Part shown: positions 43,001-55,005 of the stretch, piece after piece
Numbering within the stretch: the stretch's first letter is position 1
Layout: every line of letters starts with the position of its first letter
Origin: Aradus depressus
Taxonomy: Eukaryota; Arthropoda; Insecta; Hemiptera; Aradidae
Assembly (NCBI GenBank): GCA_963662175.1
Contig: OY759216.1
Coordinates: 38,829,087 to 38,893,086 of the forward strand
Reading direction: 5' to 3'
Length of the DNA: 64,000 bases
Translations under genes and position numbers: made by a program
The notes under the pieces: generated by a model
What the model saw: only the letters and a program-made list of their open reading frames with translations
What the model was told of the DNA's origin: nothing
Databases searched by the model: none

Positions 43001-43957
43001 CGTAGAAATGCTCAAAAACAACTGATATCACAGATAAAAAAGTTTGTAGTTGTGTGTGCTACGAGCGCAACCGTCCCATACACACACTTACAGATGCACA
43101 TCAACGAGACTTACACCCTGAAGGTCTGACATAGCCCCTACCGAGAGCTAAGATGTTTACACATCAAAAAATAGAGATAAATGAAAACTGACTCTATGTA
43201 TCCCTAATTCTTTATTTTTTTGTAGAACGAGGATGCAAGTTGGGGGACCTGCGGAACGGACATATGAAGACATCGTATGACGGTGCCTTCGTGGAGTTTT
43301 CCTGTGACTCTGGGTTCAGGCTGATCGGTCCTGACTTCATCTACTGCGACGGTATCTCTTGGAACGCTATGCAGCCCTACTGCCAAGGTAAGCTATTGAA
43401 TGTTATGAAACCTGGGTTTATCTCATCAAAATCTTGGTACATCTGGTCTACTTGGTACATCTGGTCTACTTGGTACATCTGGTCTACTTGGTACATCTGG
43501 TCTACTTGGTACAATTGGTTCTTCTCTTACTTTCTAATCCTATAAAACATTGGACGTCCAAAAATTTAAATGACACCATTGTTGATAGAAATAAAAATCA
43601 GAGAAAATATTCAATTTTCAACTTGGACACATATTTTTGACTCAGTTCGAAATTACATTTTGGCTAATCTATATGGTTTATGAGATATTAAAAATATATA
43701 TTTAAGAGCATTGTGATCAGGTCACTCATTTAAAGGTTCCGTAAAATAACAATGATGCACTGATAAATATTCAGATCCCTGGATTTGTATAAACAAAGTT
43801 GCTTCTAATGAAATTTTGTAACTTTTGAAACATTTTTAAAGATCTTGTCTAAATATTGGGTGTAAATACTATCCAACGGTTGACAGTGTACTCAATCAAC
43901 CTGGTCGATATTGGCTGGGGCGTGTCCAGGATTTTATTTCGAGGGGGGAGGGGGGTG

Positions 43958-44030
<73 letters not shown>

Positions 44031-47000
44031 GTATACATAGTTATTTGTTTTAGGGTCATTACAAAATTAATTCAAGTCATCTAGCTATTGATTGTGCAAC
44101 CTTGTTTAAAACTGTTTCAGTGTCTAGATGAACGTCTCTGTGTATTGATATCAGAGCTAATCCAGTCTATCTGTCTTGGCTAGTACTATTTCTGATATAG
44201 CTTTTCATACGTCTAAGAGTTGAGAAAGACCGTTCACTTGTTGCTACAGAAACTGCAAGTGTAGCTCCAATTTTCAAAAACCTGTGAATTGTTTGGAAAA
44301 TGTTCTTGTCACATTGTTTTAGGCTTGAAATGAAATATTTTCGAACTGCTTTTTCTGCCCAAGGCCAGGTTTCACCAGGGTCCGCACGATCTCTAGTAGG
44401 AAAATGTTTTATGTCAATAAATTATTCCATGAAAGTATAAATAGTTTTATTATTTACAAAAAGAACACTTTTTTTGAAATTTTAGGGGATTGATCCCCAT
44501 ACCTCCCCCCCCCCCCCTCCCTCCTAGGTACGCCCCAGGATATTGGTGTTATATGAATGATAATAGATGGGAATATAAATAAGGAATTTAGCCACAAGAA
44601 TGAATTAGTTGAGAAAATCAGGTTGAATTTGGATGATAAAATATTTTATCATCTACTTTACCACCACTTTTTGAATACTACCTAATCAGATCAGGAAATG
44701 TACGATGTCAGGTACTCGTTTAAGACCCCTATCCTAGCTGAATAATAATTAAGGGTAGGCAAAATTATGACTCCCATAGTAAAATCGGGTTCATGACCAT
44801 TAGAGCGCTCTGGTAGTAGACGATATAACCTTGTAGTTAAAACCCGGACAGAAGTCACAATAACTAACCTAATCAGGAAATCAGATGGGCGTTTTATTGT
44901 GTAACTTTCTGGGTGGTTGGTTACCCTCGTCAGGTTTTAACTTCCTGTCGTTCTATATTATCAACTTTGGATATAAATACATTTATAAATGCTTTATTTT
45001 ATAATTTATATGAATCAATGTGCAAAAGAAATAATATTATCGCCAAAAAAAACACGAAAAAAAGGTCAAGTATGAAGCTTCATATCCGACGGTTCCTTAC
45101 AATACGTTCCATGTACAGTATACGTTCATATTACTCTATACTCTGTGGTAAATAAAATAAAGGGTTAATTGTTAAACTTAAATAAATGATAAATAAATAA
45201 AACTATAAATAATAATTAATAATAATGAAATAATAGTAATTAAATAAACAAAAAAGAATAAATAATAATAATTAAAATTACCACATTTCCTGTAGAAATT
45301 TTATCTCTTTTCTTTTACTAAATTTTGATATCTACACTAGTTTTTTGAAAAGGGGCGCTAAAAAAGTATCAAAAGTTCAAGACGTGTAATTTTTAAGAAA
45401 GTGCACGTATTAATAAAAAAAATGCAATTTACAAACTTTCCACTGGATTTCTAAAGAGATGCCATTTTTAATAATTTTAAATAATATAAAATCTAATCCA
45501 GAGGTTTTCAAATAATTTTACTGGGCCAACAGGAAAAATTAATAGAACAGAATTTACGAGAAGAAATCTTGGGTTAATTTTCTTAAATCTACATAATTAA
45601 AATTAAAAAACTAAACATTGAAACAAACAAAAATCAAAAGAAAAATCTTAAAAACTAAATTCTTAACACTAATTCAATCTTTTTTTGTTTTATATTTTAG
45701 CAATTTTTTTAAATTTATGTTATATATTTCTGGGCATATATCCTGTACATATAAACAAATAAAAGTACCTTCTTTTTGGATCAATTTCACCGTCAATTCA
45801 CTTCTATTAGTTCATTGCAATTTAAGCCTAAACACCACTCTACATCTTTTACTCAGCCCGACTCCATTCAACCCAGGCCTCCACTCTACTTTACACACAC
45901 TAAAAAAAACAGCTGATGGGCAGTGTTTTGTTTTTTTACTGGCATTTGTTTTAAAAGAAATGGTTTCTTATTATTTATTTACTAATTCATTTTTCTTTTT
46001 ATGGAAAAATAAATATAATAAATTTTTTTTTTATTATTAATAATTTAATGTGTGTATTATTTTTATACATCACAACTCTCAAACATTTCAATGATTCACA
46101 TATTTCAGCGTGTGAATGTGTGTCACACATTCCCCTCCGTGGCATTATTGAATATTTCGGATGCCTCATGGTCTAGATTGATAATTTATAAAGGTATTTA
46201 GTAGATTCCAATTATTCAGAGACTTTGTAATAGTCTTCAGTCCTAAAATTATTATCGACATTTTTTCAAACTTCAACTATTAAACCTGTATACAATCAAA
46301 TCTAAAGTTGTACCCTGTCATGGAAGGCCTAATTGACTCAATTCTTCAACTATGTAATTATATACTGTAATATTATGAGATTTGGCCATTTTACACATCA
46401 AATCGTTCAAATTTTATAATTTTCTCTGTCTGTATAATTGTTTATTTCTACTGATTCTAGCCACTGACATATCATGTAATTTTGAAAGACAAACTACTTG
46501 CAACTGGATTAGTGAAAAGAAAGTAGGGGATGAGTTGACCTGGCAGCTCCATGAGATGGCAGCACCTTCAAGACTCCTGCGGACTGGACCTGCTCATGAC
46601 CACACGTACTTAGCGAACAGCACACAGAAAGGTGAGAAATTATTTTATTAGTTATTATCATATGTAAAATAATCAACTGTCTCACTCATAATAGCTAAAA
46701 AATAGGATTATTGATAATAATAAAGTAAGCTCTAGATTGTACGGTCTTGTTTGTATTATACACAATTTCCAAAGCCTGGGTTTCCGGGACACCAATGTTG
46801 TCTTCTGAAATTGTCACTCTACTTTCAAATTTTTCAGTTTGCCTAAACAGCTTGATGAAAAGTAACTTTACGTCGTTTTTATTGTTCATGCCGACCATTA
46901 GCTGGTGTCATTTTGTGCAGTGAAAATATAAAAATCTTACAATTTTTCATTTTCATCTACATATGTGCATTCGCATATCAATTAATAATCTATGTATAGA

Positions 47001-50000
47001 TTAAATTCAATTAAATGAATAAACAATTCTGTATTAAATAAAATGCCCACCTTTTTTTTTTTGTTATTATTATTGATATTCATATCATGCTGGGAAGTTT
47101 GCCGTATGGACCTCAATTACAAATGCCACCTTTGTAGAGTCCTAATACACAGCCCAGCTATTTCCTCTGATTTAGCAGAGACACGAAACACATCCGAGAA
47201 CCTTCTTGTTTTGTTTTTTTATTGAAGGCGTATGTTTCAACCATATTTTAAATTTTGGTTGCATGTGCTGAGATTGAAATCTTGTCAGACTTGGTGAAAT
47301 TGTTTTTACTTCTAATATGTTTCTATATAATGGGTTTGTTTACCTTTCATTGTAGGTCACTACTTGATGATTGAGACCAGTGACCCGGCATCCTTCTATC
47401 CTTCCCCAGCCAGGATACGCTCTCCCCGATTTTTTCCCATCTTCGACAATTCTTGTTTCGTTTTTTGGTATCATATGTTTGGAACTACTGTCGGTAAGGA
47501 CAAATTTTTAAAAATATATTAATACTATTTTTTCTATTCTCTTTTTGAAATATCATTTATCTATGCCAATCTTGGAGATGTGTTGAGGAACATATCCGAA
47601 CTACTGTCAATGTAACCTATAAAACAATGTCATGTGACTGACGCAATGCCCGAGGTATTCAAATGCGGCCCGAATATTGAATTAGAATTAATTTAAATAT
47701 ACATTTTTATGCACAAATAGCAAGAAATATTCATATAACATGTTGGTTAGTTTATGTGCACCTCTTGACTCGTTCAGACCCTTGCAAATCACATGAAAGA
47801 TATATATGTTGCCGACCTTTTACTCTCTATGCAAAACTGAGCTATCAGTTCACTACAAAATTATTAATTTTTTTTTCTTCAAAAATCGAGCATACCTTCT
47901 TAAGTAATCGCACTACAGTTTTGCCCACTTTCGCCAGGTTTTATTAACCCAAAATCATGCCTCGAGTTTTTATGTTTTATTCCCGACCCCCAATAACTTT
48001 TGAACCAATTCCAATTATGTATTACATTTTCTTTAATAATACAACGATCGTCTACGCTCATTAGAAGTCAAGATATATTCAGGATATTAGTGTACGTTCG
48101 CGCAATTTTCAAAAATTACTGAAGTAAAGTGTCCCATGATCTCTAAGGAGCCAGCACACCCTTCCCTACGACCTATAAACTACTTTTACCATATTTTGAA
48201 AATAATTTTATGTATTTAAATTAGGCCTACACGCTCCGAAAGTATTAACTCTCTAAATGGTTTAATTTTGTTTGCAGGAAGACTAAACGTGTTTCTGAAC
48301 AACGGGCTCATATTTCATGAGAAAGGAAATCATGGCGACAGTTGGAATAAAGGAGTAATTCCTCTATCAATCGGAAGACCAAGTGATTTTCAGGTTGACA
48401 TGTTTTTCTATATAAATATATTTTTTTTACGATTCAATCGAAGTTTTCAAGAAAGACTTATAAAAAGGTCACTTCAGGAAAAGAAATATATTTGTGGGAT
48501 TAGGTTGGTATTGACTTGCTTGTTTTATTAGATGTATTTATTTACACACAGGTTAAGAACAATTTGCTTCAAATAACCATTTGTCCCTATACTAACGACT
48601 ATCTGGGAAAGTAAGAAGTGAGTTATATGGAAATTGTAAAAAAAAGAAAATTGTTTGCATTTTCGTGGCTACACTAGAACGCATACTAGTTATGAGATTG
48701 TGAACTATCTGTACAAAGACCAGGAGCCACTGAAATAGACTTACCAAAATAGTATATTCTAATTGTTTTACCCTCACACAGTATATAGGTAATACTAACG
48801 TTGTTTTCGATTTAATGTTCTCCAACAAATTCTTTCTGAATGATCTGATATGTTATCCTCTGTTGAAATGAAAAAATGAAATGAAAATAAATTTTATTAT
48901 TCTGGGACCGAGGTCCCATAAGAATAAATACATACAGAGTAAAGAACAGGAAACAATGAAATATAGTATCAGTACGAAGAAATAAAAAGATAGATAAATA
49001 AAATTAGTGCTACATTGGAGAAAAACTATACAATTAAAAAAATATATAAACAAAAGATTAACAGGAAAAAACATAAAATTAACAACTTCATTATAATGAA
49101 AAAAATAAATAAAAGTATCTATATAAATAAAAGAGAATAAGTGAAAAAAAAAAAAAAAGTATTAACTATGAAAAAAAAAGTTATAATAAAAATCGACTGA
49201 GCATAATACTATGATGGTTGATTATAAAAGAGAAGAAAGGATGCCCAGCCAAGGAGTGAAATAAAATTAGTTTTAGACAGTAGGGGCTAGATAGGAAAGT
49301 GTGAGGAGAAAGAAGAAAAAGAAAAATAGTCTAAATAAAATAAGATAAAAAAATAAATGCATGATTAAAATATATAAATGTGTAAAATGAACCAAAAAGG
49401 AATAATATTGATTATGATCGAATAATTAAGGAAATAAGATAAAAGAAATATAATAAAAACAGATAAATAGACAAAAAAGAGAGAGAAAAAAAGGGAAAAG
49501 TATTTTCCCCTTCTACTATATTTGCTTACTGAACTGACTATACCATTTCTGTCTAGATAACAATGGAAGCCACTTATGGAGGGGGATACACTGGTGACAT
49601 TGCAGTTGATGACTTTTCTCTTGGCACCGGAGTGGACTGCATTTCTCCAAAAGGTTGGTTAAATTAAATATTTATTTTTCATATATTTTCACCATGTAAC
49701 TTTCACTTGTATTGTAAATATGTCACAGCCTCAAGTAAAATTAGCTTTGTAAAATTCCTCAGCATGACGGTGACAGATTTTTATGAAATTTTACATGCTG
49801 CAATCCATATAAGGTTTCAATTCTTCAAGTTATCTAATGCAGCGTGACATATTAGAGGCCTTCTTCGCTAAACTGAATAGTCAATATTGCAAGAAGTAGT
49901 TTGTATATTTAAGTATAATTTATTTTTACATTCTTTTTCCAAATTTACTTTTTCTCTTGTTATGATTTTAGATTTGACCTGTGAAGGGAGGTGCTACGAA

Positions 50001-53000
50001 GAATCGAACACCAGTTCTGTCTGCCGCTGCAGTCCTGAATGTTACCAGGATTCTTCTTGTTGTAATGATTTCATGGAGATGTGCAGTCTGGGTAAATTTT
50101 ATTTTCAGATTTATGTTGTTCAATTTATACATTTTTCGTTATTATTGAGGAGTTCTATGTAGAAAGGGCCTATGGCGGAAATCGCTGTTTTCAGATTACG
50201 AACCTTGAAATTGCCGGTTTTCTTTAACTTTTCAGTAACTAATCAATAATTCTTATTTTATTATTTATTTTTTTTCTGAACTTAATAAAATTACAGTGCC
50301 CACAAAATATTTTATTTTTTCAATATGTATATTACATCACTCAAAAGTATGGAGAAGTTAATACTTCGCTAAGTCGTCCTGTAAGCTTGGAGAATTGTTA
50401 AGAGCATACTTTAGAGTCCACCGTTCGAAAGGGATGGAACCATTATTGCACAGAGATATGCCAATGAGACGAGAAAGAGCAGGGTGATTCAGGATTAATG
50501 CACAATAATGCTATCTTCTTGCGGTTCGGATGATGGAGGAGATATCTGAAATAACATGACAGAGGTCAGGACCCGGTTCAGCTTGAAGACTCATTAATCG
50601 GTGGAAACAACTAGGACCTCGTCTCAGCCTCCTCACACTTTTTGGATAAATAACTAACAATTACCTAATATCCGTATGGAGATTCATAAATGACTTCCTT
50701 GTTCCAAAATCATTTTACAAAAAAATCTTTATTATGAACAAAATGAAAAAATTACCGAATATATATATATATTTATTAATATTTATATATTTCTTTCGGA
50801 AATTTGCATTTATTTACAAAACAGCTGATCCGATTGGCACCAAAATCAGTAAGCCTTAGTCCCCACGATGACGAACATTTAGCAAAAAGAAACATTGAAA
50901 TCGTGTACTTTTGTAAAAGTTATCGTGAATGAAAGAAAAATATTCCACAGACAAACACGCGGAAAAACACTTTTTTTTTACGTTTTGAGGGTTTGACAAT
51001 CAGAATCTGACCTTATCTCGGACACAATATTTCAATCTTTTTACCAGACTTCCATTTCATACCGAAAGAAGGAAGTAGAATAATTATTTAAAGCGTGTCA
51101 CTGAATTCTTATGGATTAGTTCATTAATTAATTACTAACAATTATTCAGTGAATCAACCAAAAAGTATTTTTTTTCAAAGTCGAGTCAATTTGAGGATAT
51201 TTTTTAGATTCATTAACTTAGCACTGATGTACGAATATGAGTGGTTATTTGCTAAATCAAAATATTAGTAATTATTATATTAAAATTAGAAGTATCGGCT
51301 TCTTAATATTTTTTTACATCTTAATAATTTTTGCAAGCATGCTATAAACCCTTTTTACATAGATGCGATGATTGCACCTCAAAAACAATGGCAATTATTT
51401 TATATTGTGAAAAAGGCTAGGTTTAACTAATCATTTCATCTGTTTCATTGTCAGGAATGTTTTAAAATTAATTCTTCGGTTTCTTATATCTTTTGCTTCT
51501 TGACGATGATGTTTTTCAAAAAAGAAAATGGCAAAATGTCAAAATTGATACGACTATAATAAATGAGGTAATATAATGAAGAAAACATAAGAACACTTCA
51601 TTTGAATAGATAAAATCAGAACACTCTCAAATCCCGTAATAATGAAAAACCTTCAATCGTATAATGGTTGGTGGCAAATCAGAAGGATATATAGGAAGAT
51701 ACTAAAAGACGAGGAAGAAAATCGTAAAGCACAAGCATGAAAAACCACTGGTGGTACAAATGTAATTTTGAGATTCTTCAAAATATACACTGACATCACT
51801 GAAAATAATAGATGTATATTCTTGTAAAAGAAAAAAAAGGAATCAGATACGCACTCAATTTTCAAATGTTTTTACGGATAAGCCCATTCTATGTGGAACT
51901 CCTCTGTTTAATTTATCATTACAAATAATTGAAATTACCTAACTACTCCTTTTAATAGAAAAAATTGAACTATATTTTCATATTTCAGAAACAACCACTT
52001 TACCTCTTATCACGGACAATTTGGAGGAATCAGATACCAGTTTTGGAATATTTAGCACAGATTTGTCAACCGCAATTCCTTATGAAGTGTCAAATAGTCT
52101 TGAAACGGAAATAATAATGAAAAATGAAACTTCAGATGTGTCAACCGCTACTTCATACGAAGAGCCAAGTAATTCGGATACAGAACTAGTAATGAGCAAT
52201 ATTAATATTGTAACTACCATTCCATATGAGGAAACAAATAATTTTGAAACAAAACAAACGAGGATAGAAAATTTCTCAGAAATGTCAACCATCGTAAAAG
52301 ATGAAGAGACAAGTTTTGTAACAGAAATAAATGAAGAATTGCTGAAAAATAATGACAGTTCCACAGTCAAACCAAAATCAAGCACTAATGATATGCAAAA
52401 TACGACTTCCGATGAACATAACCCTCATTCGTTAACAAACTCACATACAACCCAAAAAACATTTATTAGTACAACCTCGAATAGCTTTCAACAGAATAAC
52501 ACCTTAAAAGTTTTATTTAAAAACGAATCAAATGAAGAAAATTTTAAAAAAATTGAAAATAGTATGAGCACTCAAAGGAGTACGATTGAAATGAACAGAG
52601 TTACAAAACTTCCTACCATTAAAAGAAATACACATTCGATTTTAACTAAAATTAAGTTCACCAGTGGTTTTCATGGTACTAAAAATGCTACAAATGTCTC
52701 TAAGATGTTTACGTCGCCAACAACTGCAGCTTGGGACCGACATTTGATAACTCAAGTATTGAACGCTAGTAAAAGTATTTTGAAACACACAGCACATATA
52801 ATGTTTAACTATTCCACATCAACGGAAACGAATCGATTTGTTTTTTACAAAGGCAATGCAACAGCTAATGTTTTTTACAACAACTTTACTTCGGTTAGAA
52901 AAAATGGTGAAGAGTCTTCCTCACCCGCAGTTAAAAATTTAACAACGACCATAAAACCATTTAAAAATATGACGGTCGCGACCTTAAAACCTTCAACAGT

Positions 53001-55005
53001 GGCGCAGAGTAGTAGCTCATTGGCATTTGAAAGTTCTGGAAAATTCAAATTTGATAAAACTGATACTCATTTACAAACTAACATTTCTACCACGACAGTT
53101 AGTGAAACCATATCAACAGTACCTCAAACAACGTTGAAGTTCTGGGAAAATGTTCTTAACAAAAAAACTAGCAAATCTACCCCGACAAAATGGAAATCCA
53201 AATACAAACCAAAAGGTATGATTTTCATTTATCTCAATGTATAATCTCTTAAAATAAGCGTCAAACGAAAAAGCCTCGTAAAAGATGAAGAGACAAGTTT
53301 TGTAACAGAAATAAATGAAGAATTGCTGAAAAATAATGACAGTGGCAAATGTTATTATGCCGTTGTAAATATATAAATAAAATTATGTCAGAAGGATTAT
53401 AAACACATTGATATAGGAGACAGAATCGAGGCTCTGTTCTCAAATTTTAACTTTTTTTCTCGACCAACACTTCTAATAATTTTTATGTTTTCATGGTTGG
53501 AATAAGTCGTATTTACATTGTATCTTCAGTTTCGACCCTGAGGTAGAGCTTCAGCTACTCCTGATGTTAGGGATTGAGTATTAATTAATATAATGACATT
53601 TATTATAAAATGTGATAATGAAGGTCCAGGAGAGGAGGCTTCACAGTTGAATCATTCATACCAAAATGTAAATGTCTTTATAAAATGTTATTAAACTCTG
53701 AAACTCTGGTTTTTAGATATACTAGGCTTAGGGATATATATATTTTTTTTAATGAGAAAGTTGCAAGTATAGTATTCTTGTATATCCTTGGAATACCCTG
53801 AGAATATCGTTAGTATACTTAGCCACTGTTGCTTGATGCCTGACCGGTACTTATAATTTATCAGAAGTAATATTATCATGATCGGCGGTATACTAACAAG
53901 TCCAAAACAATTGTTGTTTACCTACAGCCTCATTGTTTTCTCTCTCAGCATACATACAATAAATATGAGGTTTACATGTTTAAAAAAAGCCAACACACTA
54001 TATAAAAATCATCCACAATCAAATTTACTACTGACAAACCATTCGTACTGATTTCACAAAAACAAGTATGCTCACTACTTGCACTTCTTACTGTTTATAT
54101 GCTGCGAGAGAAAACAATGGAGTTACAGGTAAACAAAAGTTGTTTTGTACTAGTTATTTGACCGCCGAGTGCGAACTTGGAATATTTATAAGTTATATGT
54201 TGTAGGGGTATCTACGAGGTAATTTGATGTAATACCGTTAGATGTCTCCTGAGTATAACATTGTGTTTTTTTATTTGTACTAATTTTTTTCTAGTCTCTG
54301 TACAGATGATCATGATAATATTACTTCTGATGAATTATTACTTAAATAATATTAATAAAAATAATTATTATTTACTAATAATATAATATGATTCGCTCCG
54401 ACCATATTTATTTGGAAGTTTGAGTCACCCTGTATATCTTCAGGAATAGTTATCAATATAATTCTTGTGTAATTTCTTTTCAAAAAATCTAGTTTCGGAA
54501 TTTGAAAAAGAAAACAGCATCCTATTGGGAAAAAATAAGTTTGGATTGGTGGCGCAGCCCACCAAGAATTAGGAGGAGGTTTAACGATTAAAATCAGTAT
54601 AAGAAATAATGAAAAATAGTATTTGTTTCATGTCTGTAACGGCAACCGTCTGGCTGAAAATAGGGTGTCGCATTGAACTTATGCCACACTGCATAAGCAT
54701 TTTATGTTTTTTTTTTTGGTTTTTTTCAATTATATATTATTTCTATACGTTATTTCTCGTTTTATTTTTTAGATCGATTAACTCTGACGGCGGCTGCATC
54801 AACCCGTCCCCATACGAGTGTGATCGTTGCCTGGGTCTGCCTTGGAGTTGTGTTCATGACTGCGGTCATCACATCTGTTGTACTTTACTTCAAGAAGCGC
54901 CAAAGACAGCGATTCAGTAATGGAACAGAGGAGGCTGACATACTGTACACGTCCTCAGACGAACTGCTTGATTTCCATTTGGCACGACCTGAAGGATCTA
55001 GTTAA
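39986..55005 (+). CDS. Sushi-sushi-MAM-SMB mucin-like transmembrane protein
   Basis: Ten coding exons: 39986-40052, 41710-41871, 43226-43387, 46461-46631, 47356-47493, 48278-48393, 49557-49653, 49972-50091, 51989-53215, 54773-55005. All phases agree and give 830 residues. In order: signal peptide (1-21), two sushi/CCP domains with four Cys each (about 24-130), a MAM domain over four exons (CNFE, CNW, FVFWYHM, GDIAVDDFSL; about 131-304), a somatomedin-B domain with eight Cys (about 306-344), a Ser/Thr/Asn-rich mucin-like stalk with many N-glycosylation sequons (345-753), and one membrane helix followed by KKRQRQR and a 40-residue cytoplasmic tail. A type I cell-surface adhesion or receptor role is inferred from the domains. 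I do not recognise an established ortholog. Confidence 0.9.
40104..40940. mobile_element. hAT deletion derivative with transposase remnant
   Basis: Ends CAGTGCCGGATTAAG and, on the other strand, CAGTGCTGGATTACCC; TGAATGTA lies immediately outside both (40,096-40,103 and 40,941-40,948). It is 837 bp long and sits in intron 1 of the sushi/MAM gene. Inside is part of a transposase on - (next entry). Confidence 0.92.
40150..40690 (-). pseudogene. hAT transposase C-terminal fragment (frameshifted)
   Basis: The minus strand encodes LIRDNLATVFPNVEIALRIF and, after a frame change near 40,300, ERSFSKLKRIKSE and MHQERLDMLSLMFIESDV. These are hallmark sequences of the hAT dimerisation region of the ZMYM/zinc-finger-type transposases. 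The frameshift and missing N-terminal two thirds make it non-functional. Confidence 0.82.
41040..41280. repeat. Interspersed repeat family fragment
   Basis: TATACGAAGTATAGGGGCAG, TTCAACGGAATTGCTTTCC and CTATGTGTATCTGTGAACA parallel the copies at 39,290 and 33,260. Intronic. Confidence 0.5.
41710..41871 (+). CDS. Sushi/MAM gene exon 2: first sushi (CCP) domain
   Basis: Acceptor TTTTTTCAG. TCSSLYVKNAQVV, KIKCNKGFTIVG, ACIKGRWDAPKPLCI: the four Cys, Gly and Trp of a CCP module. The exon equals one domain, with phase 1 introns on both sides, as is usual for CCPs. Confidence 0.92.
43226..43387 (+). CDS. Sushi/MAM gene exon 3: second sushi (CCP) domain
   Basis: Acceptor TTTTTTGTAG, donor GTAAGC. 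GCKLGDLRNGHM, EFSCDSGFRLIG, IYCDGISWNAMQPYC: complete CCP signature. Same 162-bp length and phases as exon 2, consistent with domain duplication. Confidence 0.93.
43435..43512 (+). repeat. 18-bp tandem repeat
   Basis: CTTGGTACATCTGGTCTA is repeated four times, with a partial fifth copy, 50 bp past the donor site of exon 3. It stays open in the exon's reading frame only by chance of unit length. Confidence 0.9.
43962..44022. repeat. (AT)n microsatellite inside the hAT element
   Basis: A run of about 60 bases of alternating AT, broken only near its right end. Confidence 0.9.
44040..44300 (-). pseudogene. hAT transposase dimerisation-domain remnant
   Basis: On the minus strand: TLAVSVATSERSFSTLRRMK followed by SYIRNSTSQDR and a stop, then LALISIHRDVHLDTETVLNK and VAQSIAR. 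SERSFSTLRRMKSYIR is diagnostic of the hAT C-terminal dimerisation domain. The in-frame stop and missing remainder show it is dead. Confidence 0.85.
44700..44873 (+). mobile_element. SINE family A, 5'-truncated, with target duplication
   Basis: Starts in the body at TACGATGTCAGGTACTCG and runs to AACTAACCT. ATCAGGAAAT occurs on both sides, a likely 10-bp target-site duplication. This supports insertion by target-primed reverse transcription of a truncated copy. Confidence 0.75.
46461..46631 (+). CDS. Sushi/MAM gene exon 4: start of MAM domain
   Basis: Acceptor CTGATTCTAG, donor GTGAGA. ATDISCNFERQTTCNWI, DELTWQLH and HDHTYLANSTQK: the first two Cys and the WQ/W pattern of a MAM domain. Confidence 0.92.
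47356..47493 (+). CDS. Sushi/MAM gene exon 5: MAM domain
   Basis: Acceptor TTTCATTGTAG, donor GTAAGG. GHYLMIETSDP, IRSPRFFPIFDNSCFVFWYH, MFGTTVG. The third MAM Cys and the FWYHM strand are present. Confidence 0.92.
48278..48393 (+). CDS. Sushi/MAM gene exon 6: MAM domain
   Basis: Acceptor TTTGTTTGCAG, donor GTTGAC. GRLNVFLNNGLIFHEKGNHG then DSWNKGVIPLSIGRPSDFQ; the W-x-x-x-V strand is typical of MAM. Ends in phase 0. Confidence 0.88.
48835..49500. other. A-rich intronic stretch
   Basis: A very A-rich + strand segment. AATTTTATTATTCTGGGACC then GAGGTCCCATAAGAATAAAT near 48,890 looks like a transposon 3' end, with an 8-base GGGACCGAGGTCCC palindrome, but no family was identified. Confidence 0.35.
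49557..49653 (+). CDS. Sushi/MAM gene exon 7: end of MAM domain
   Basis: Acceptor TTTCTGTCTAG, donor GTTGGT. ITMEATYGGGYTGDIAVDDF then SLGTGVDCISPK. GDIAVDDFS with the fourth Cys is the classical MAM C-terminal signature. Confidence 0.93.
49972..50091 (+). CDS. Sushi/MAM gene exon 8: somatomedin-B domain
   Basis: Acceptor ATGATTTTAG, donor GTAAAT. LTCEGRCYEESN, VCRCSPECYQDSSCCNDF, MEMC: eight Cys with the CRC...C...SCC spacing of SMB knots. One exon equals one domain. Confidence 0.92.
51989..53215 (+). CDS. Sushi/MAM gene exon 9: mucin-like stalk
   Basis: A 1,227-bp exon after acceptor ATATTTCAG, donor GTATGA. It encodes about 409 residues rich in Thr, Ser and Asn with many N-x-S/T sites. 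Near the start, units such as STAIPYEVSNSLETE, STATSYEEPSNSDTE and TTIPYEETNNFETK show an internal repeat of about 26 residues. No Cys-rich domain. Open throughout. Confidence 0.9.
53276..53343 (+). repeat. Intronic duplicate of an exon 9 segment
   Basis: 68 bp identical by eye to 52,292-52,359 of exon 9 (TCGTAAAAGATGAAGAGACA ... AATGACAGT). It lies 60 bp into the next intron in the same orientation. Confidence 0.9.
53855..54345. mobile_element. MITE or fold-back element
   Basis: TTATCAGAAGTAATATTATC on the left and its reverse complement near 54,306-54,340 form outer repeats. An inner pair (GTTTACCT...CATTGTTTTCTCTC and complement, about 53,910-54,135) continues the symmetry. Non-coding; intron 9 of the sushi/MAM gene. 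Confidence 0.65.
54773..55005 (+). CDS. Sushi/MAM gene exon 10: transmembrane helix and cytoplasmic tail
   Basis: Acceptor TATTTTTTAG. SVIVAWVCLGVVFMTAVITS then VVLYFKKRQRQRF: one membrane span with a basic stop-transfer. The tail has an acidic-Ser patch (EEADILYTSSDELLDF) and ends PEGSS before TAA. An AATAAA lies about 430 bp downstream. Confidence 0.92.

Larger units (their letters stand above)
43915..44538. mobile_element. hAT deletion derivative with exact 8-bp target duplication
   Basis: The ends CTGGGGCGTGTCCAGGATTT and (other strand) CTGGGGCGTACCTAGGAGGG are terminal inverted repeats. GATATTGG borders both (43,907-43,914 and 44,539-44,546). It contains an (AT)n tract, a G-run and C-run near the ends, and a transposase remnant on -. 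It lies in intron 3 of the sushi/MAM gene. Its ends resemble those of the element at 31,385. Confidence 0.92.

Noticed and set aside
43240..43545. Sushi exon extended through the WYIWST repeats
   Set aside because: GTAAGC at 43,388 is a good donor in the right phase, and the repeat translation is intronic read-through.
43856..44053. ORF of alternating Ile/Tyr
   Set aside because: Translation of the (AT)n microsatellite inside the hAT element.
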